This document shows, one piece after another, positions 9,598 to 17,134 of a DNA stretch of 18,636 nt. The first letter of the stretch is position 1. Each line of letters opens with the position of its first letter. Source of the DNA: Planctomycetota bacterium (GTDB lineage Bacteria; Planctomycetota; Phycisphaerae; Sedimentisphaerales; Anaerohalosphaeraceae). The position numbers and the translations under genes are program-made. The notes below the pieces were generated by a model. That model did no database searches. It was not told the DNA's origin and saw only the letters and a list, made by a program, of their open reading frames with translations. Where the stretch lies: contig DAOVVQ010000039.1 in NCBI GenBank assembly GCA_030637065.1, forward strand, positions 1-18,636, given 5' to 3'.

Positions 9598-9755
9598 TGT
9601 GAGTGTGATATGCTTGCGCCAGCGGCGTGTTTCAGAGCGCAGCAAGGGTGGCAGCGTGTTTGGCGAAGCCAAACCGATGGTGGGTGACTATGTGTCTACG
9701 CCCATCGGTTTGCTGCGCAAACACGCTGCCACCCATACTGACGGATTGACTCACA
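9598..9755. mobile_element. MITE/REP-like palindromic element with 7-bp terminal inverted repeats
   Basis: Ends are TGTGAGT (9598-9604) and ACTCACA (9749-9755), perfect inverted repeats. Inside is a long imperfect palindrome: arm 9646-9680 begins GGGTGGCAGCGTGTTTG and arm 9701-9734 ends CAAACACGCTGCCACCC. The remainder of the arms also pairs (CCGATGG/CCATCGG), leaving a 20-nt loop. A further GCGCAGCAA copy sits just left of the first arm. The element is 158 bp and encodes no protein. It looks like a non-autonomous mobile or REP-type repeat. No clear target-site duplication was found, so mobility is inferred. Confidence 0.6.
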
Positions 9756-9905
9756 TTTTTTTAATGGCAATGGTATAAGGTCCGCACCCACACATCCCGC
9801 CGGCTAAATGCCCGCAAATGCCCCAAAAACCCGAACAATCGCCTGAAATAGCCGTATTTCTCCGGGTTGCCGGCGGCAGGGGGGCTGTGATCGGGTTCCC
9901 AGCGG

Positions 9906-9934
9906 TTGCTTTCGCCGCGAATCCGTGCTAATAT
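9906..9934 (+). promoter_or_regulatory. Sigma70-like promoter for the maturase-sulfatase operon
   Basis: TTGCTT (9906-9911) and TAATAT (9929-9934) are separated by exactly 17 bases. The expected start of transcription is near 9941, giving a leader of about 30 nt before the maturase ATG at 9971. The match is good and well placed, but planctomycete promoter consensus is poorly defined. Confidence 0.45.
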
Positions 9935-9961
9935 TACGCTTTTGATATTCTATTGAATTTT

Positions 9962-9968
9962 GGAGAGG
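9962..9968 (+). promoter_or_regulatory. Ribosome binding site of the maturase gene
   Basis: GGAGAGG lies just ahead of the ATG at 9971, with the GGAG core 5 bases from it. This favours ATG 9971 over the upstream in-frame TTG at 9953. The protein from 9971 begins MRPFTLLIKPTGPDC, the normal N-terminus for the family. Confidence 0.7.
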
Positions 9969-9970
9969 TT

Positions 9971-11119
9971 ATGCGTCCTTTTACGCTATTGATAAAACCG
10001 ACCGGGCCCGATTGCAATATCGACTGCAAGTACTGCTTTTATTCCGGCAAGACGAGCGTCTTTGGTGGCGGTGCCCACCGAATGAGCGACGAGGTCACAG
10101 AGACCATGATCTCCAGCTACCTCAAGCTCGGTCTGCCCGGCAGCAGCTTCGCCTGGCAGTGAGGCGAGCCGACTTTGATGGGGCTGGACTTCTACAAAAA
10201 AGTCGTCGAGCTTCAGCGGCAATACGGCTCCGACGGCCAGGTCGTGACCAACGCTCTCCAGACCAACGCCATTCTCCTCAATGACGATGAGTGGTGCCGC
10301 TTTCTGAACGAATACAAATTCCTCGTCGGTATAAGCCTCGACGGGCCGAAAAAGTACCACGATTACTATCGCCTCGACCACGCCGGCAAAGGAACGTTCG
10401 ACCGGGTGATGGCCTCGATCGAAAAATGCAAAGAGCATGACGTTGAATTCAATATTCTCGTGCTGGTAAGCGAGCACAATGTCGTCGCTCCGGATGATGT
10501 TTTTGATTTCTTTATGGACCTTGGCATCGAGTATCTCCAGTTCGTCTCCTGCGTCGAAAACGACCCGACTACCGGAGAGATCGCCGATTTCAGCATAACG
10601 CCGAAGCAGTTCGGTGATTTTATGTGCCGGATATTCGACCGCTGGGTCGACTTTGGCCCGACGAAGCTGTCTATCCGGATGTTCGACAGCATCCTGTCCT
10701 ACTGCGTTGCCGGAAGGCACTCGATCTGCACCTTCATGCCCAAGTGCAACGATTATATCGTCATCGAGCACAACGGCGACGCCTTCTGCTGCGACTTCTT
10801 CGTCGATAATCCGTGGCGGCTCGGCAACATACTCGAAACACCGATCGAGAAACTCGCCCAGAACAAGGTCAAACGCACATTCGCCTCTAAGAAACGCAAG
10901 ATTGACAATAAATGCCTCGTCTGCCGGCACCTGGATATGTGCAGGGGCGGATGCCTCAAGGACCGCATCGTCGTCGACGGCAATTACAGCGCACCGAGCT
11001 ACTTCTGCGAAAGCTATAAGCAGTTCTTCGACTATACAATGCCCCGATTCTGGGACATCGCCGCAAAGTTTAAGGAAGAAAACCAATTACCCGCCGGCCC
11101 CGACGGCCAGCAGGGATAA
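9971..11119 (+). pseudogene. Anaerobic sulfatase-maturating enzyme (radical SAM/SPASM), interrupted by in-frame UGA
   Basis: This family oxidises the active-site Cys or Ser of sulfatases to formylglycine in the cytoplasm. With the UGA read as a residue, the protein is 382 aa, normal length. The radical-SAM CxxxCxxC is C15-NID-C19-KY-C22. The SPASM cysteines fall at 253, 259, 274, 315, 318, 324, 328 and 346, the same spacing I recall for the Clostridium perfringens enzyme (offset 2), with Asp275 at the proposed catalytic-base position. Codon 64 (10160-10162) is TGA in 'FAWQ*GEPTLMG', where the family has FAWQGGEPTLMG; one G-to-T change in a GGA Gly codon explains it. No frameshift is present and the frame is otherwise clean on both sides. 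The halves are 9971-10162, carrying the Fe-S motif, and about 10163-11119, carrying SPASM. It sits 21 bp upstream of a sulfatase gene. It is a recent nonsense mutation or a base-call error. Confidence 0.8.
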
Positions 11120-11129
11120 TCTTAAGCAC

Positions 11130-11135
11130 AGGAGG
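11130..11135 (+). promoter_or_regulatory. Strong Shine-Dalgarno site of the first sulfatase
   Basis: AGGAGG lies 5 bases before ATG 11141, in the 21-bp gap after the maturase stop. It is the best ribosome binding site in the window. The sulfatase can therefore be translated independently, even if the upstream frame terminates early at 10162. Confidence 0.8.
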
Positions 11136-11140
11136 AATAT

Positions 11141-12604
11141 ATGAGCAGGAACGCTCTGACCCGACGCGGTTTTCTAAAGGTCGCCGGGTTCGCCTCAGCC
11201 GCACTTGCATTGCCCCCCGGATGCACCGCCAGCGGCGACAAAGCAAATCCAACCGGCAAAAAGCCCAACATAGTCTTCATTCTCATTGACGATCTCGGCT
11301 GGAAAGATGTCGGTTTCATGGGCAGCAAATTCTACGAAACGCCCAACATCGACCGGCTCTCCCGACAGGGCATGGTCTTTACAAACGCCTACGCCAACGC
11401 CCCGAACTGCGCCCCGACGCGGGCGTGCCTGATGTCGGGCCAATACGGTCCCAGGCACGGCATATACACCGTCGGCAGCTCGGCACGCGGAAAGAGCCAT
11501 CAGCGAAAGATCATCCCTACAGAAAACAATACCACGCTCGATCCGAAGATCCCGACCATCGCCGATGCCCTCAGGCCCGCCGGTTATATCAGCGCCAGCA
11601 TGGGCAAGTGGCACCTCGGAGCAGACCCCGAAGCCGGACCCATCGGCCAGGGCTTCGACGTAAACATCGGCGGCAACGAAGCCGGACACCCCAAGAGCTA
11701 TTTTAGCCCCTACAAGAACGATGACCTCCCCGACGGCCCCGATGGCGAATATCTTACCGACAGGCTCACCGACGAGGCGATCGCGTTCATCGAGGCTAAT
11801 CACAGCCGGCCCTTCTTCCTTTATCTGCCGCACTACGCCGTCCATACGCCACTCCAGGCCAAAAAGGACATGATCGCAAAGTACCAAAACAAGCCCCCGC
11901 ACAACGGCCAGGATAATGCCAAATATGCCGCAATGATAGAGAGCACCGACCAGGGCGTGGGCCGGATAATGAAGACGCTTGACGAGCTGAACCTGACCGA
12001 AAATACGGTCGTCGTATTCTTCTCCGATAACGGCGGCCACGGCGGTGTAACCAGCATGAAACCCCTTCGCGGCTCCAAGGGGATGCTCTACGAAGGCGGG
12101 ATCCGCGAGCCGATGATCGTACGATGGCCCGCTATGATAAAATCCGGCACCACCTGCGAGACGCCGGTGATCAGTATCGACTTTTATCCGACGTTTCTGG
12201 AGATCACAGGCGCGGGCAAACCGGCTGGGCATACCCTCGACGGCGTTAGCATCATGGACCTGTTAACACAGAGAGGCAAGCCGGACAGGGACACCCTTTA
12301 CTGGCATTTCCCGGCCTACCTCGAGGGCTATACCGCCCAGCACGGGCCGTTCAGGACCACGCCAGCCGGGGCGGTGCGAAAGGGCGACTGGAAGCTGATC
12401 GAATACTTCGAGGACGGCACGCTCGAACTGTACAACCTCAAAGACGACATCGGCGAAACAAACGATCTCGCAAAACAAAACCCCGATAAGACCAGAGAGC
12501 TCCACCAACTAATGGCCCAGTGGCGAAAAAAAACCAACGCCCCCGTACCAACCGAAAGAAACCCGGAATACAACCCGAACCTTGAGACTAAGAAGAAAAA
12601 ATAA
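11141..12604 (+). CDS. Tat-exported Cys-type sulfatase (S1 family, arylsulfatase A-like)
   Basis: The protein is 487 aa and hydrolyses sulfate esters once its Cys is converted to formylglycine. The N-terminus has a twin-arginine signal (RRGFLK, residues 8-13) and a hydrophobic stretch ending ALALPPGC28, a weak lipobox, so it may be a lipoprotein or cleaved. The metal-binding Asp pair is D50-D51 in 'LIDDLGW'. The signature is C90-A-P-T-R94, and 'MGKWHLG', 'FSDNGGHGG' and 'LRGSKGMLYEGGIREP' follow in the expected order. The C-terminal 'WKLIEYFEDGTLELYNLKDDIGETNDLA' is typical of the family. It needs formylglycine maturation, presumably by the upstream gene, which is interrupted. The substrate is unknown; a sulfated polysaccharide is likely. 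The start is fixed by the strong ribosome binding site and the Tat motif. Confidence 0.94.
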   Translation: MSRNALTRRGFLKVAGFASAALALPPGCTASGDKANPTGKKPNIVFILIDDLGWKDVGFMGSKFYETPNIDRLSRQGMVFTNAYANAPNCAPTRACLMSGQYGPRHGIYTVGSSARGKSHQRKIIPTENNTTLDPKIPTIADALRPAGYISASMGKWHLGADPEAGPIGQGFDVNIGGNEAGHPKSYFSPYKNDDLPDGPDGEYLTDRLTDEAIAFIEANHSRPFFLYLPHYAVHTPLQAKKDMIAKYQNKPPHNGQDNAKYAAMIESTDQGVGRIMKTLDELNLTENTVVVFFSDNGGHGGVTSMKPLRGSKGMLYEGGIREPMIVRWPAMIKSGTTCETPVISIDFYPTFLEITGAGKPAGHTLDGVSIMDLLTQRGKPDRDTLYWHFPAYLEGYTAQHGPFRTTPAGAVRKGDWKLIEYFEDGTLELYNLKDDIGETNDLAKQNPDKTRELHQLMAQWRKKTNAPVPTERNPEYNPNLETKKKK

Positions 12605-12699
12605 ACGTTTGTGTGAGAAGAGCAAGAATATGACCAATTGCGATTCTACGCGACGTAATTATCTTAAACTGTTCTGATTTGAAAGACTCTTTGGGCCTG

Positions 12700-14892
12700 A
12701 TGTTATACTTCAAGTCACAGTCCGGGCAAATTTGGTTGTTATCGGTGGTTGTGTTACTGACCATAGCGGCATCTCCTGTAACTGCTGCGGACGACTCGGA
12801 TTTGCGGCTTTCCACATTGGCATCGAAGGGACGTTTAACGCCGCAGGCCATCGAGGCTTTCTACAGTCACGCCGAACAGCAGGCCATGCAGTCAGCCCGG
12901 CTTTCGGAGGAATTTTGGGGTTGGGTCAGGAGCAACAGTACCATCTACCACGGCATGCTTGCTGTATTGCATCCGGATTACAACACAGACATAGTTCATT
13001 GCCTAAGCGAGCTATACGCGGCATACGGCTCTAAACTGGATGACTATCCACACATGGCAATGGCATTTGCGATCGTGTACGGGCAAGCCAAAGGCGAGAC
13101 AATTCGTGCCCCATGGATGGATTGGGTTGCCAAGGGGCGCGATGTGCCGTCAATGAAAGAATCGTTCAAATACTATCTCGACTATGAGTCAAAGATGTTG
13201 TTCCCGCTTAAGACCACACCCTGGCTGCTGTTGGTTTATGTCGCAGACAATGATGTTCCGATCGCCGAACGAAAATGGGCTCTCTCGCAACATGCTGGCA
13301 AATCGTTGGAAAGCCTGTCGAAGATTCACGGTGAACCTGAGTACCTTGAAGGCGCTTCTGTGCGCAGAGTTGTTCCGATATCAAACGTCCCAATGACTCT
13401 ACCCCGAATCTCTCGACAAGGCGGCGTATGCTCTCAACAGGCTTATTATGCCAGCAGCATTTTCAAAACTCTTGCCATACCATCAGTGCGATTGACGACG
13501 CCTGGACACGCTTATGAAGGGTGGGTCGAATCGGGAGAGGCTTACTCTGTCCGCTATTTGGCTTCGCGTGGAGTTTGTGACGGAGAATACTTTTGTCCGA
13601 TCAAGCGTCAGAAAGCCGGCCAGCATGAGTTTACCCTGACGGCTTCGGCGATGGATCTGTCCTATGAGAGATATCTTAAAGCAATTGTCGGCTGTCATTT
13701 GTATGATGCTGCGGCGGAGAAAGACCGGACAAAGGTGATATCGCTGCTGTACGATGCGGTCGATGAGAATCCGTATTGCTTACGTGCGTGGCTTTGTCTG
13801 GCGGATATTGATACCACACGTGTTTCTCTTAATGCAGAGGCGGAAAGGATTATCCGAAAAGCCCTGACAACACTCGATAGCCACCCCGTTCTTTTATGTG
13901 ATATTGCCGAAAGGGTCTTTTCCTCGCGGCTTGAAGTTGTTGCCGGTTCGGCGGGAAACGAATACAACCGGGACATCGACCTCCTGAACTCGGTAATTAA
14001 ACGCTTTGAAAACACGGAAAGAGTCGACCTGCTTGCCCGTATCAGGAATGTTATGGGTTCGTATGTCTTTCGGCGAAATGGATTTAACGCCACAGCCGAA
14101 ACGTATTCAGGGTGGCTCAAAAGCACCGAGGATGATTCATCCTATAAGCAACAACTGACACACCTGATAAAGCTGGCTGACGGCAGCGGGAAAACCGAAT
14201 CGTTGCACACTCTATTTAAGCAGCAGTGGGATGAATTGCCTGTGTTCGATGACAATGAGGCGGCAAAGAAAAAGGCGGTCTCCAAAAAACACGAGCTGGT
14301 TTTCAGCTCTCTCTATTCATCTTATCAAAAAGCAGGCCTGAAACAAAAGGCAGCCGAACTGCAACTTGCCGAAGACAGGAAACTGCAAAATGCAACGCGG
14401 ACATCGGATTCAACGAGAGCGGCCCAGACGGGCACAGTTGGCACAATTGGCAAAGACGTAACCGACATCGAGAAGAAGGGGGCTCATTGTTACGTGTGGC
14501 GGGTATTACCAGAGTATCTCACGGCATCGCGTTATCGTGTGTCGGTCAAACATGCAGCCGCCGGTGACCTGGGAGCCTTTTCAATAACCGCATGGCTGGA
14601 CTCGGACAATGACGGTGTGCCTGACACTGAACTTGCAACGTCACCGCTATTTAAGGGAAAGCCAAACGATCTGTGGAGTTCCTGGGATTTTGGCACGAAG
14701 TCAAAGTCGGTTTTTGTCGGGATCATCTTAAGTCCTCCGAAACATTATTTTTATCAGATGGGAGGCGTTCTTGAAGGTTATGTCGGCCTAAGCGATCGTG
14801 TCTTTTATACCCGACAGCCTGACAGACCGCCAATTAACAGCACAAGACCGAGGTATACGAATATCCGGATTAAACCTGTGGTAGACTATTGA
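12700..14892 (+). CDS. Secreted transglutaminase-like protein with TPR-like helices and C-terminal beta domain
   Basis: The protein is 730 aa from ATG 12700; a TTG at 12679 is an alternative. No ribosome binding site decides, but ATG gives a clean signal peptide (hydrophobic WLLSVVVLLTIAA, then SPVTAAD). Around residues 240-290, 'RQGGVC244SQQAYYASSIFKTLAIPS...PGH270AYEGWVESGEAYSVRYL' has the Cys/His and strand pattern of transglutaminase-like domains. The acidic third residue is not certain. The middle (about 330-565) is helical and TPR-like ('LLYDAVDENPYCLRAWLCLADI'). The C-terminus is beta-rich with a Ca-loop-like DSDNDGVPD from residue 634. It lies between two sulfatase genes on the same strand, so a role at the same polysaccharide is possible but unproven. 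Codon use looks less C-ended, with more TTG and TTA, than in the sulfatases. Confidence 0.75.
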   Translation: MLYFKSQSGQIWLLSVVVLLTIAASPVTAADDSDLRLSTLASKGRLTPQAIEAFYSHAEQQAMQSARLSEEFWGWVRSNSTIYHGMLAVLHPDYNTDIVHCLSELYAAYGSKLDDYPHMAMAFAIVYGQAKGETIRAPWMDWVAKGRDVPSMKESFKYYLDYESKMLFPLKTTPWLLLVYVADNDVPIAERKWALSQHAGKSLESLSKIHGEPEYLEGASVRRVVPISNVPMTLPRISRQGGVCSQQAYYASSIFKTLAIPSVRLTTPGHAYEGWVESGEAYSVRYLASRGVCDGEYFCPIKRQKAGQHEFTLTASAMDLSYERYLKAIVGCHLYDAAAEKDRTKVISLLYDAVDENPYCLRAWLCLADIDTTRVSLNAEAERIIRKALTTLDSHPVLLCDIAERVFSSRLEVVAGSAGNEYNRDIDLLNSVIKRFENTERVDLLARIRNVMGSYVFRRNGFNATAETYSGWLKSTEDDSSYKQQLTHLIKLADGSGKTESLHTLFKQQWDELPVFDDNEAAKKKAVSKKHELVFSSLYSSYQKAGLKQKAAELQLAEDRKLQNATRTSDSTRAAQTGTVGTIGKDVTDIEKKGAHCYVWRVLPEYLTASRYRVSVKHAAAGDLGAFSITAWLDSDNDGVPDTELATSPLFKGKPNDLWSSWDFGTKSKSVFVGIILSPPKHYFYQMGGVLEGYVGLSDRVFYTRQPDRPPINSTRPRYTNIRIKPVVDY

Positions 14893-14937
14893 AATACGTT
14901 GCGCTTCAGGTTAAAATTCCCGAGTCAATAACAATAG

Positions 14938-14943
14938 AAAGGA
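14938..14943 (+). promoter_or_regulatory. Ribosome binding site of the second sulfatase
   Basis: AAAGGA lies 7 bases ahead of ATG 14951 in the 58-bp gap after the transglutaminase-like gene. It supports this start together with the Tat motif directly downstream. Confidence 0.6.
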
Positions 14944-14950
14944 TTCCAAT

Positions 14951-16783
14951 ATGAACACCAGACTTAATCGAAGAAGTTTCATGAAGGTTCTTGGGGCCGG
15001 TGCTGTGTCTTTTGCTCTGCCTGGCTGTGTTGAAACGGCGAAGAAGTCGCCAAGTCGCAATCCCGCTCGTCCCAACGTCGTACTCGTGATGACCGACGAC
15101 CAGGGCTATGGCGATCTGGCCTGTCACGGCAACCCGATCATCAAGACGCCCAACCTTGACAAACTCCACGCCCAGAGCACGCGACTTACAAACTATCACG
15201 TTGGGCCGACCTGCTCGCCGACGCGGGCGGGGCTCAATACGGGCCGTTACTGCAATCGGACGGGTCTCTGGCACACCATCGGCGGAAGGAGTCAGCTTCG
15301 AAAGGACGAGGTCACGATGGCCGATGTCTTCTCGCAGAGCGGCTACAGGACCGGCTGTTTCGGCAAGTGGCACATGGGCGACAACTATCCCTTCCGTCCG
15401 CAGGACCGGGGCTTCCATGAGGTGCTCATCCACGGCGGCGGCGGAGTGATCCAGACGCCCGATTACTGGAATAACGACTACTTTGACGACACCTACTTCC
15501 ACAATGGAACGCCGAAAAAGTACGAAGGCTACTGCACCGATATCTGGTTCGACGGGGCAATGAGGTTCATCGAAGATAACCGCGACCGGCCCTTCTTCGC
15601 CTACCTCGTCACCAACGCCCCTCACGGGCCCTTCCACGCACCGCAAAAGTACCTTGATATGTACGCCGGCAACAAAGATATACCCAACACCAACTTTTAC
15701 GCGATGATCACCAACGTCGACGACAACATGGCCCGCCTGAGAAACAAGATCGCCGAACTCGGACTCGAAGACAACACCATCTTCATCTTCACCACCGACA
15801 ACGGAACAGCCGCGGGATACGCCGTAGATAGAGACACCCAGCACGGCGAAGGCAAGGGTTTTAATGCGGGTATGCGCGGCAAAAAGGGCAGCGAGTACGA
15901 CGGCGGCCACCGGGTGCCGTTCTTTGTTCGCTGGCCGGCGGGCGAAATAGCCCGGGGACGCGACATTGACCGCGTTACCGCACACGTAGATGTTCTGCCG
16001 ACGCTGATCGACCTGTGCGACCTGACGGAGCCAAAGGGCGTTAAGTTCGACGGGACGTCCATAAAACCGCTGCTCTATGGCAAGGATGCAGGCTGGCCCG
16101 ACCGCGTACTTATCACCGATTCTCAGCGGGTCGAGCACCCGATCAAATGGCGAAAGTGCGCAACGATGACCGACCGCTGGCGGCTGATTAACGGGACAGA
16201 GCTTTACGATATGAAAGTCGATCCGGGCCAGAAGAACGACATCGCCAAAGACCGCCCCGAAGTCGTCGAAAGACTGCGGGCCGAATACGAAAAATGGTGG
16301 TCAAGCGTCTCCGAGCGATTCGACGAGTACACGCGAACCATCATCGGCTCCGATGCCGAGGACCCGGTGACCATCACCTGCCACGACTGGCACGGTCCCT
16401 CTCAGCCGTGGAACCAGAACACCATCCGCAGCGGCCAGAGATCAAACGGCTTCTGGGCGGTCGACGTCGCAAGGGACGGCGAATACGAATTCGCACTAAG
16501 ACGCTGGCCCCGCGAATCGGGCGCGGCGATAAACGCATCCGTACCACCCGGAGACGACGTCCCGGGCGGAAGACCCTACCGGGCAGGCACGGTAGTGAAC
16601 GTAACCAATGCCAGGCTGAAGATCGCCGATTTCGACCAGTCAAAACCAGTGCGCAAAAAAGCGTCGGAAGTAACCTTCAAGGCAAACCTGAAAAAGGGCA
16701 AGGCCAGACTGGAAACATGGTTCACCGACGAAAAAGGAGCCTCAAGAGGAGCCTACTACGTCTACGTAAAACGGCTGTCTTAA
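14951..16783 (+). CDS. Tat-exported Cys-type sulfatase with C-terminal beta-rich extension
   Basis: The protein is 610 aa. The N-terminus has a Tat motif (NRRSFMK) and a lipobox-like ALPGC26, so a lipoprotein is plausible. Metal-binding D49-D50-Q is in 'VMTDDQGYGDLACHG', the signature is C88-S-P-T-R92, and 'GKWHMG' and 'FTTDNGTAAGY' follow. 'GMRGKKGSEYDGGHRVPFFVRWP' replaces the usual 'LRGxKG' region. After 'LINGTELYDMKVDPGQKNDIA' there is an extra stretch of about 140 residues containing 'TCHDWHG...PWNQ' and 'GFWAVDVARDGEYEFALRRWPRE', a beta-sandwich-like accessory domain seen in some environmental sulfatases. The Cys-type active site needs formylglycine maturation. It is 58 bp after the transglutaminase-like gene and probably co-transcribed, though its own promoter cannot be excluded. 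The substrate is unknown. Confidence 0.94.
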   Translation: MNTRLNRRSFMKVLGAGAVSFALPGCVETAKKSPSRNPARPNVVLVMTDDQGYGDLACHGNPIIKTPNLDKLHAQSTRLTNYHVGPTCSPTRAGLNTGRYCNRTGLWHTIGGRSQLRKDEVTMADVFSQSGYRTGCFGKWHMGDNYPFRPQDRGFHEVLIHGGGGVIQTPDYWNNDYFDDTYFHNGTPKKYEGYCTDIWFDGAMRFIEDNRDRPFFAYLVTNAPHGPFHAPQKYLDMYAGNKDIPNTNFYAMITNVDDNMARLRNKIAELGLEDNTIFIFTTDNGTAAGYAVDRDTQHGEGKGFNAGMRGKKGSEYDGGHRVPFFVRWPAGEIARGRDIDRVTAHVDVLPTLIDLCDLTEPKGVKFDGTSIKPLLYGKDAGWPDRVLITDSQRVEHPIKWRKCATMTDRWRLINGTELYDMKVDPGQKNDIAKDRPEVVERLRAEYEKWWSSVSERFDEYTRTIIGSDAEDPVTITCHDWHGPSQPWNQNTIRSGQRSNGFWAVDVARDGEYEFALRRWPRESGAAINASVPPGDDVPGGRPYRAGTVVNVTNARLKIADFDQSKPVRKKASEVTFKANLKKGKARLETWFTDEKGASRGAYYVYVKRLS

Positions 16784-16817
16784 ACTAATCCTATAAAAAA
16801 GGGCAAAACGAAAAAAT

Positions 16818-16921
16818 AGCCACAGAGCTCACAGAGGACACGGAGAAAAGAATTAAAGAAGAACAGAATTAGAGAAGCAAAGAATTATAGAATCTCTGCG
16901 ATCTCTGTGTCCTCTGTGGCT
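16818..16921. repeat. BIME/REP-like inverted repeat pair
   Basis: The right arm (16902-16921) reads TCTCTGTGTCCTCTGTGGCT. The left arm (16818-16846) is its complement with one mismatch (CACGG for CACAG) and a 9-bp insertion that duplicates CACAGAG. The roughly 55-nt spacer is A/G-rich and has three imperfect AGAATTA copies. Similar CACAGAG/CTCTGTG repeats are familiar from many environmental genomes; that comparison is from memory. Confidence 0.6.
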
Positions 16922-16946
16922 TTGTTGTAATTTTCCAGCCGGCAGG

Positions 16947-16962
16947 GTGGGCCTTGGCCCAC
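16947..16962. repeat. Perfect GC-rich hairpin
   Basis: GTGGGCC (16947-16953) and GGCCCAC (16956-16962) are separated by TT. Flanking CAG and CTG extend the stem past one G-G mismatch, and TTTTC/GAAAA lie further out. No T-tract follows on either strand, so it fits a REP-like repeat better than an intrinsic terminator. Confidence 0.55.
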
Positions 16963-17134
16963 GCTGAAAACGTAGATATTAGAATTTAGTGCTTCCCTTT
17001 AATCCGTGAAAACCTGTCCCGCCGTAGCTTTACGCGCTCGCCGCGGCGGAGCGCATCGCAGCCGGGAAGGAGGATCCGCGAAATCCGTGGTTAAGAATTA
17101 ATCCCGTCAAGCGAAGCGAAACCTCCCCTATCGA

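Larger units (their letters stand above)
9365..9970. other. Structured intergenic region between the giant gene and the sulfatase cluster
   Basis: No credible gene is seen in these 606 bases. The stretch holds, in order: a nested inverted repeat (9463-9564), a MITE-like palindromic element (9598-9755), an 8-bp inverted repeat CCGCCGGC/GCCGGCGG (9797-9804 and 9869-9876), a small AT-stem hairpin (9845-9860), and a sigma70-like promoter with a ribosome binding site for the maturase gene. I found no hairpin plus T-tract terminator directly after the giant gene. Confidence 0.7.
16784..17134. other. Repeat-rich convergent intergenic region
   Basis: This 351-bp stretch lies between the convergent second sulfatase and the DUF503-like gene. 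No gene is seen. It contains a BIME-like inverted repeat pair (16818-16921), a perfect 7-bp GC hairpin (16947-16962), and a GC-rich hairpin (17034-17054) within a longer dyad TCCCG/CGGGA (17017-17021 and 17063-17067). AATCCGTG occurs twice, near 17001 and 17082. This dispersed-repeat mosaic is typical of non-coding gaps in environmental genomes. Any terminator role is unproven. Confidence 0.65.

Noticed and set aside
9845..9860. Hairpin GAAATA-GCCG-TATTTC as a terminator
   Set aside because: The stem is short and AT-rich and no T-tract follows; it may be chance.
10160..10162. UGA decoded as glycine (genetic code 25), since the replaced residue is Gly
   Set aside because: The recombinase ends in the typical HPRA-UGA, and the transglutaminase-like and DUF503-like genes also stop at UGA, so UGA is a stop in this genome. 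GGN codons are used freely throughout.
10160..10162. UGA as selenocysteine in the maturase
   Set aside because: The position is a conserved Gly of the SAM-binding motif, not a Cys, and no selenocysteine insertion element is evident.
9986..11086. Long antisense open frame opposite the maturase
   Set aside because: The plus strand encodes unmistakable radical-SAM and SPASM motifs; the antisense product shows no family features and is a shadow of GC-rich codon bias.
11195..12232. Long antisense open frame opposite the first sulfatase
   Set aside because: It lies entirely within a clear sulfatase, with no recognisable motifs and no ribosome binding site.
12679..12706. TTGAAA-16-TGTTAT promoter-like sequence
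   Set aside because: It overlaps the likely start codon at 12700; transcripts would begin inside the signal peptide with no nearby in-frame Met.
14906..16138. 410-codon antisense open frame opposite the second sulfatase
   Set aside because: It is a mirror of the sulfatase coding bias and has no conserved domain pattern.
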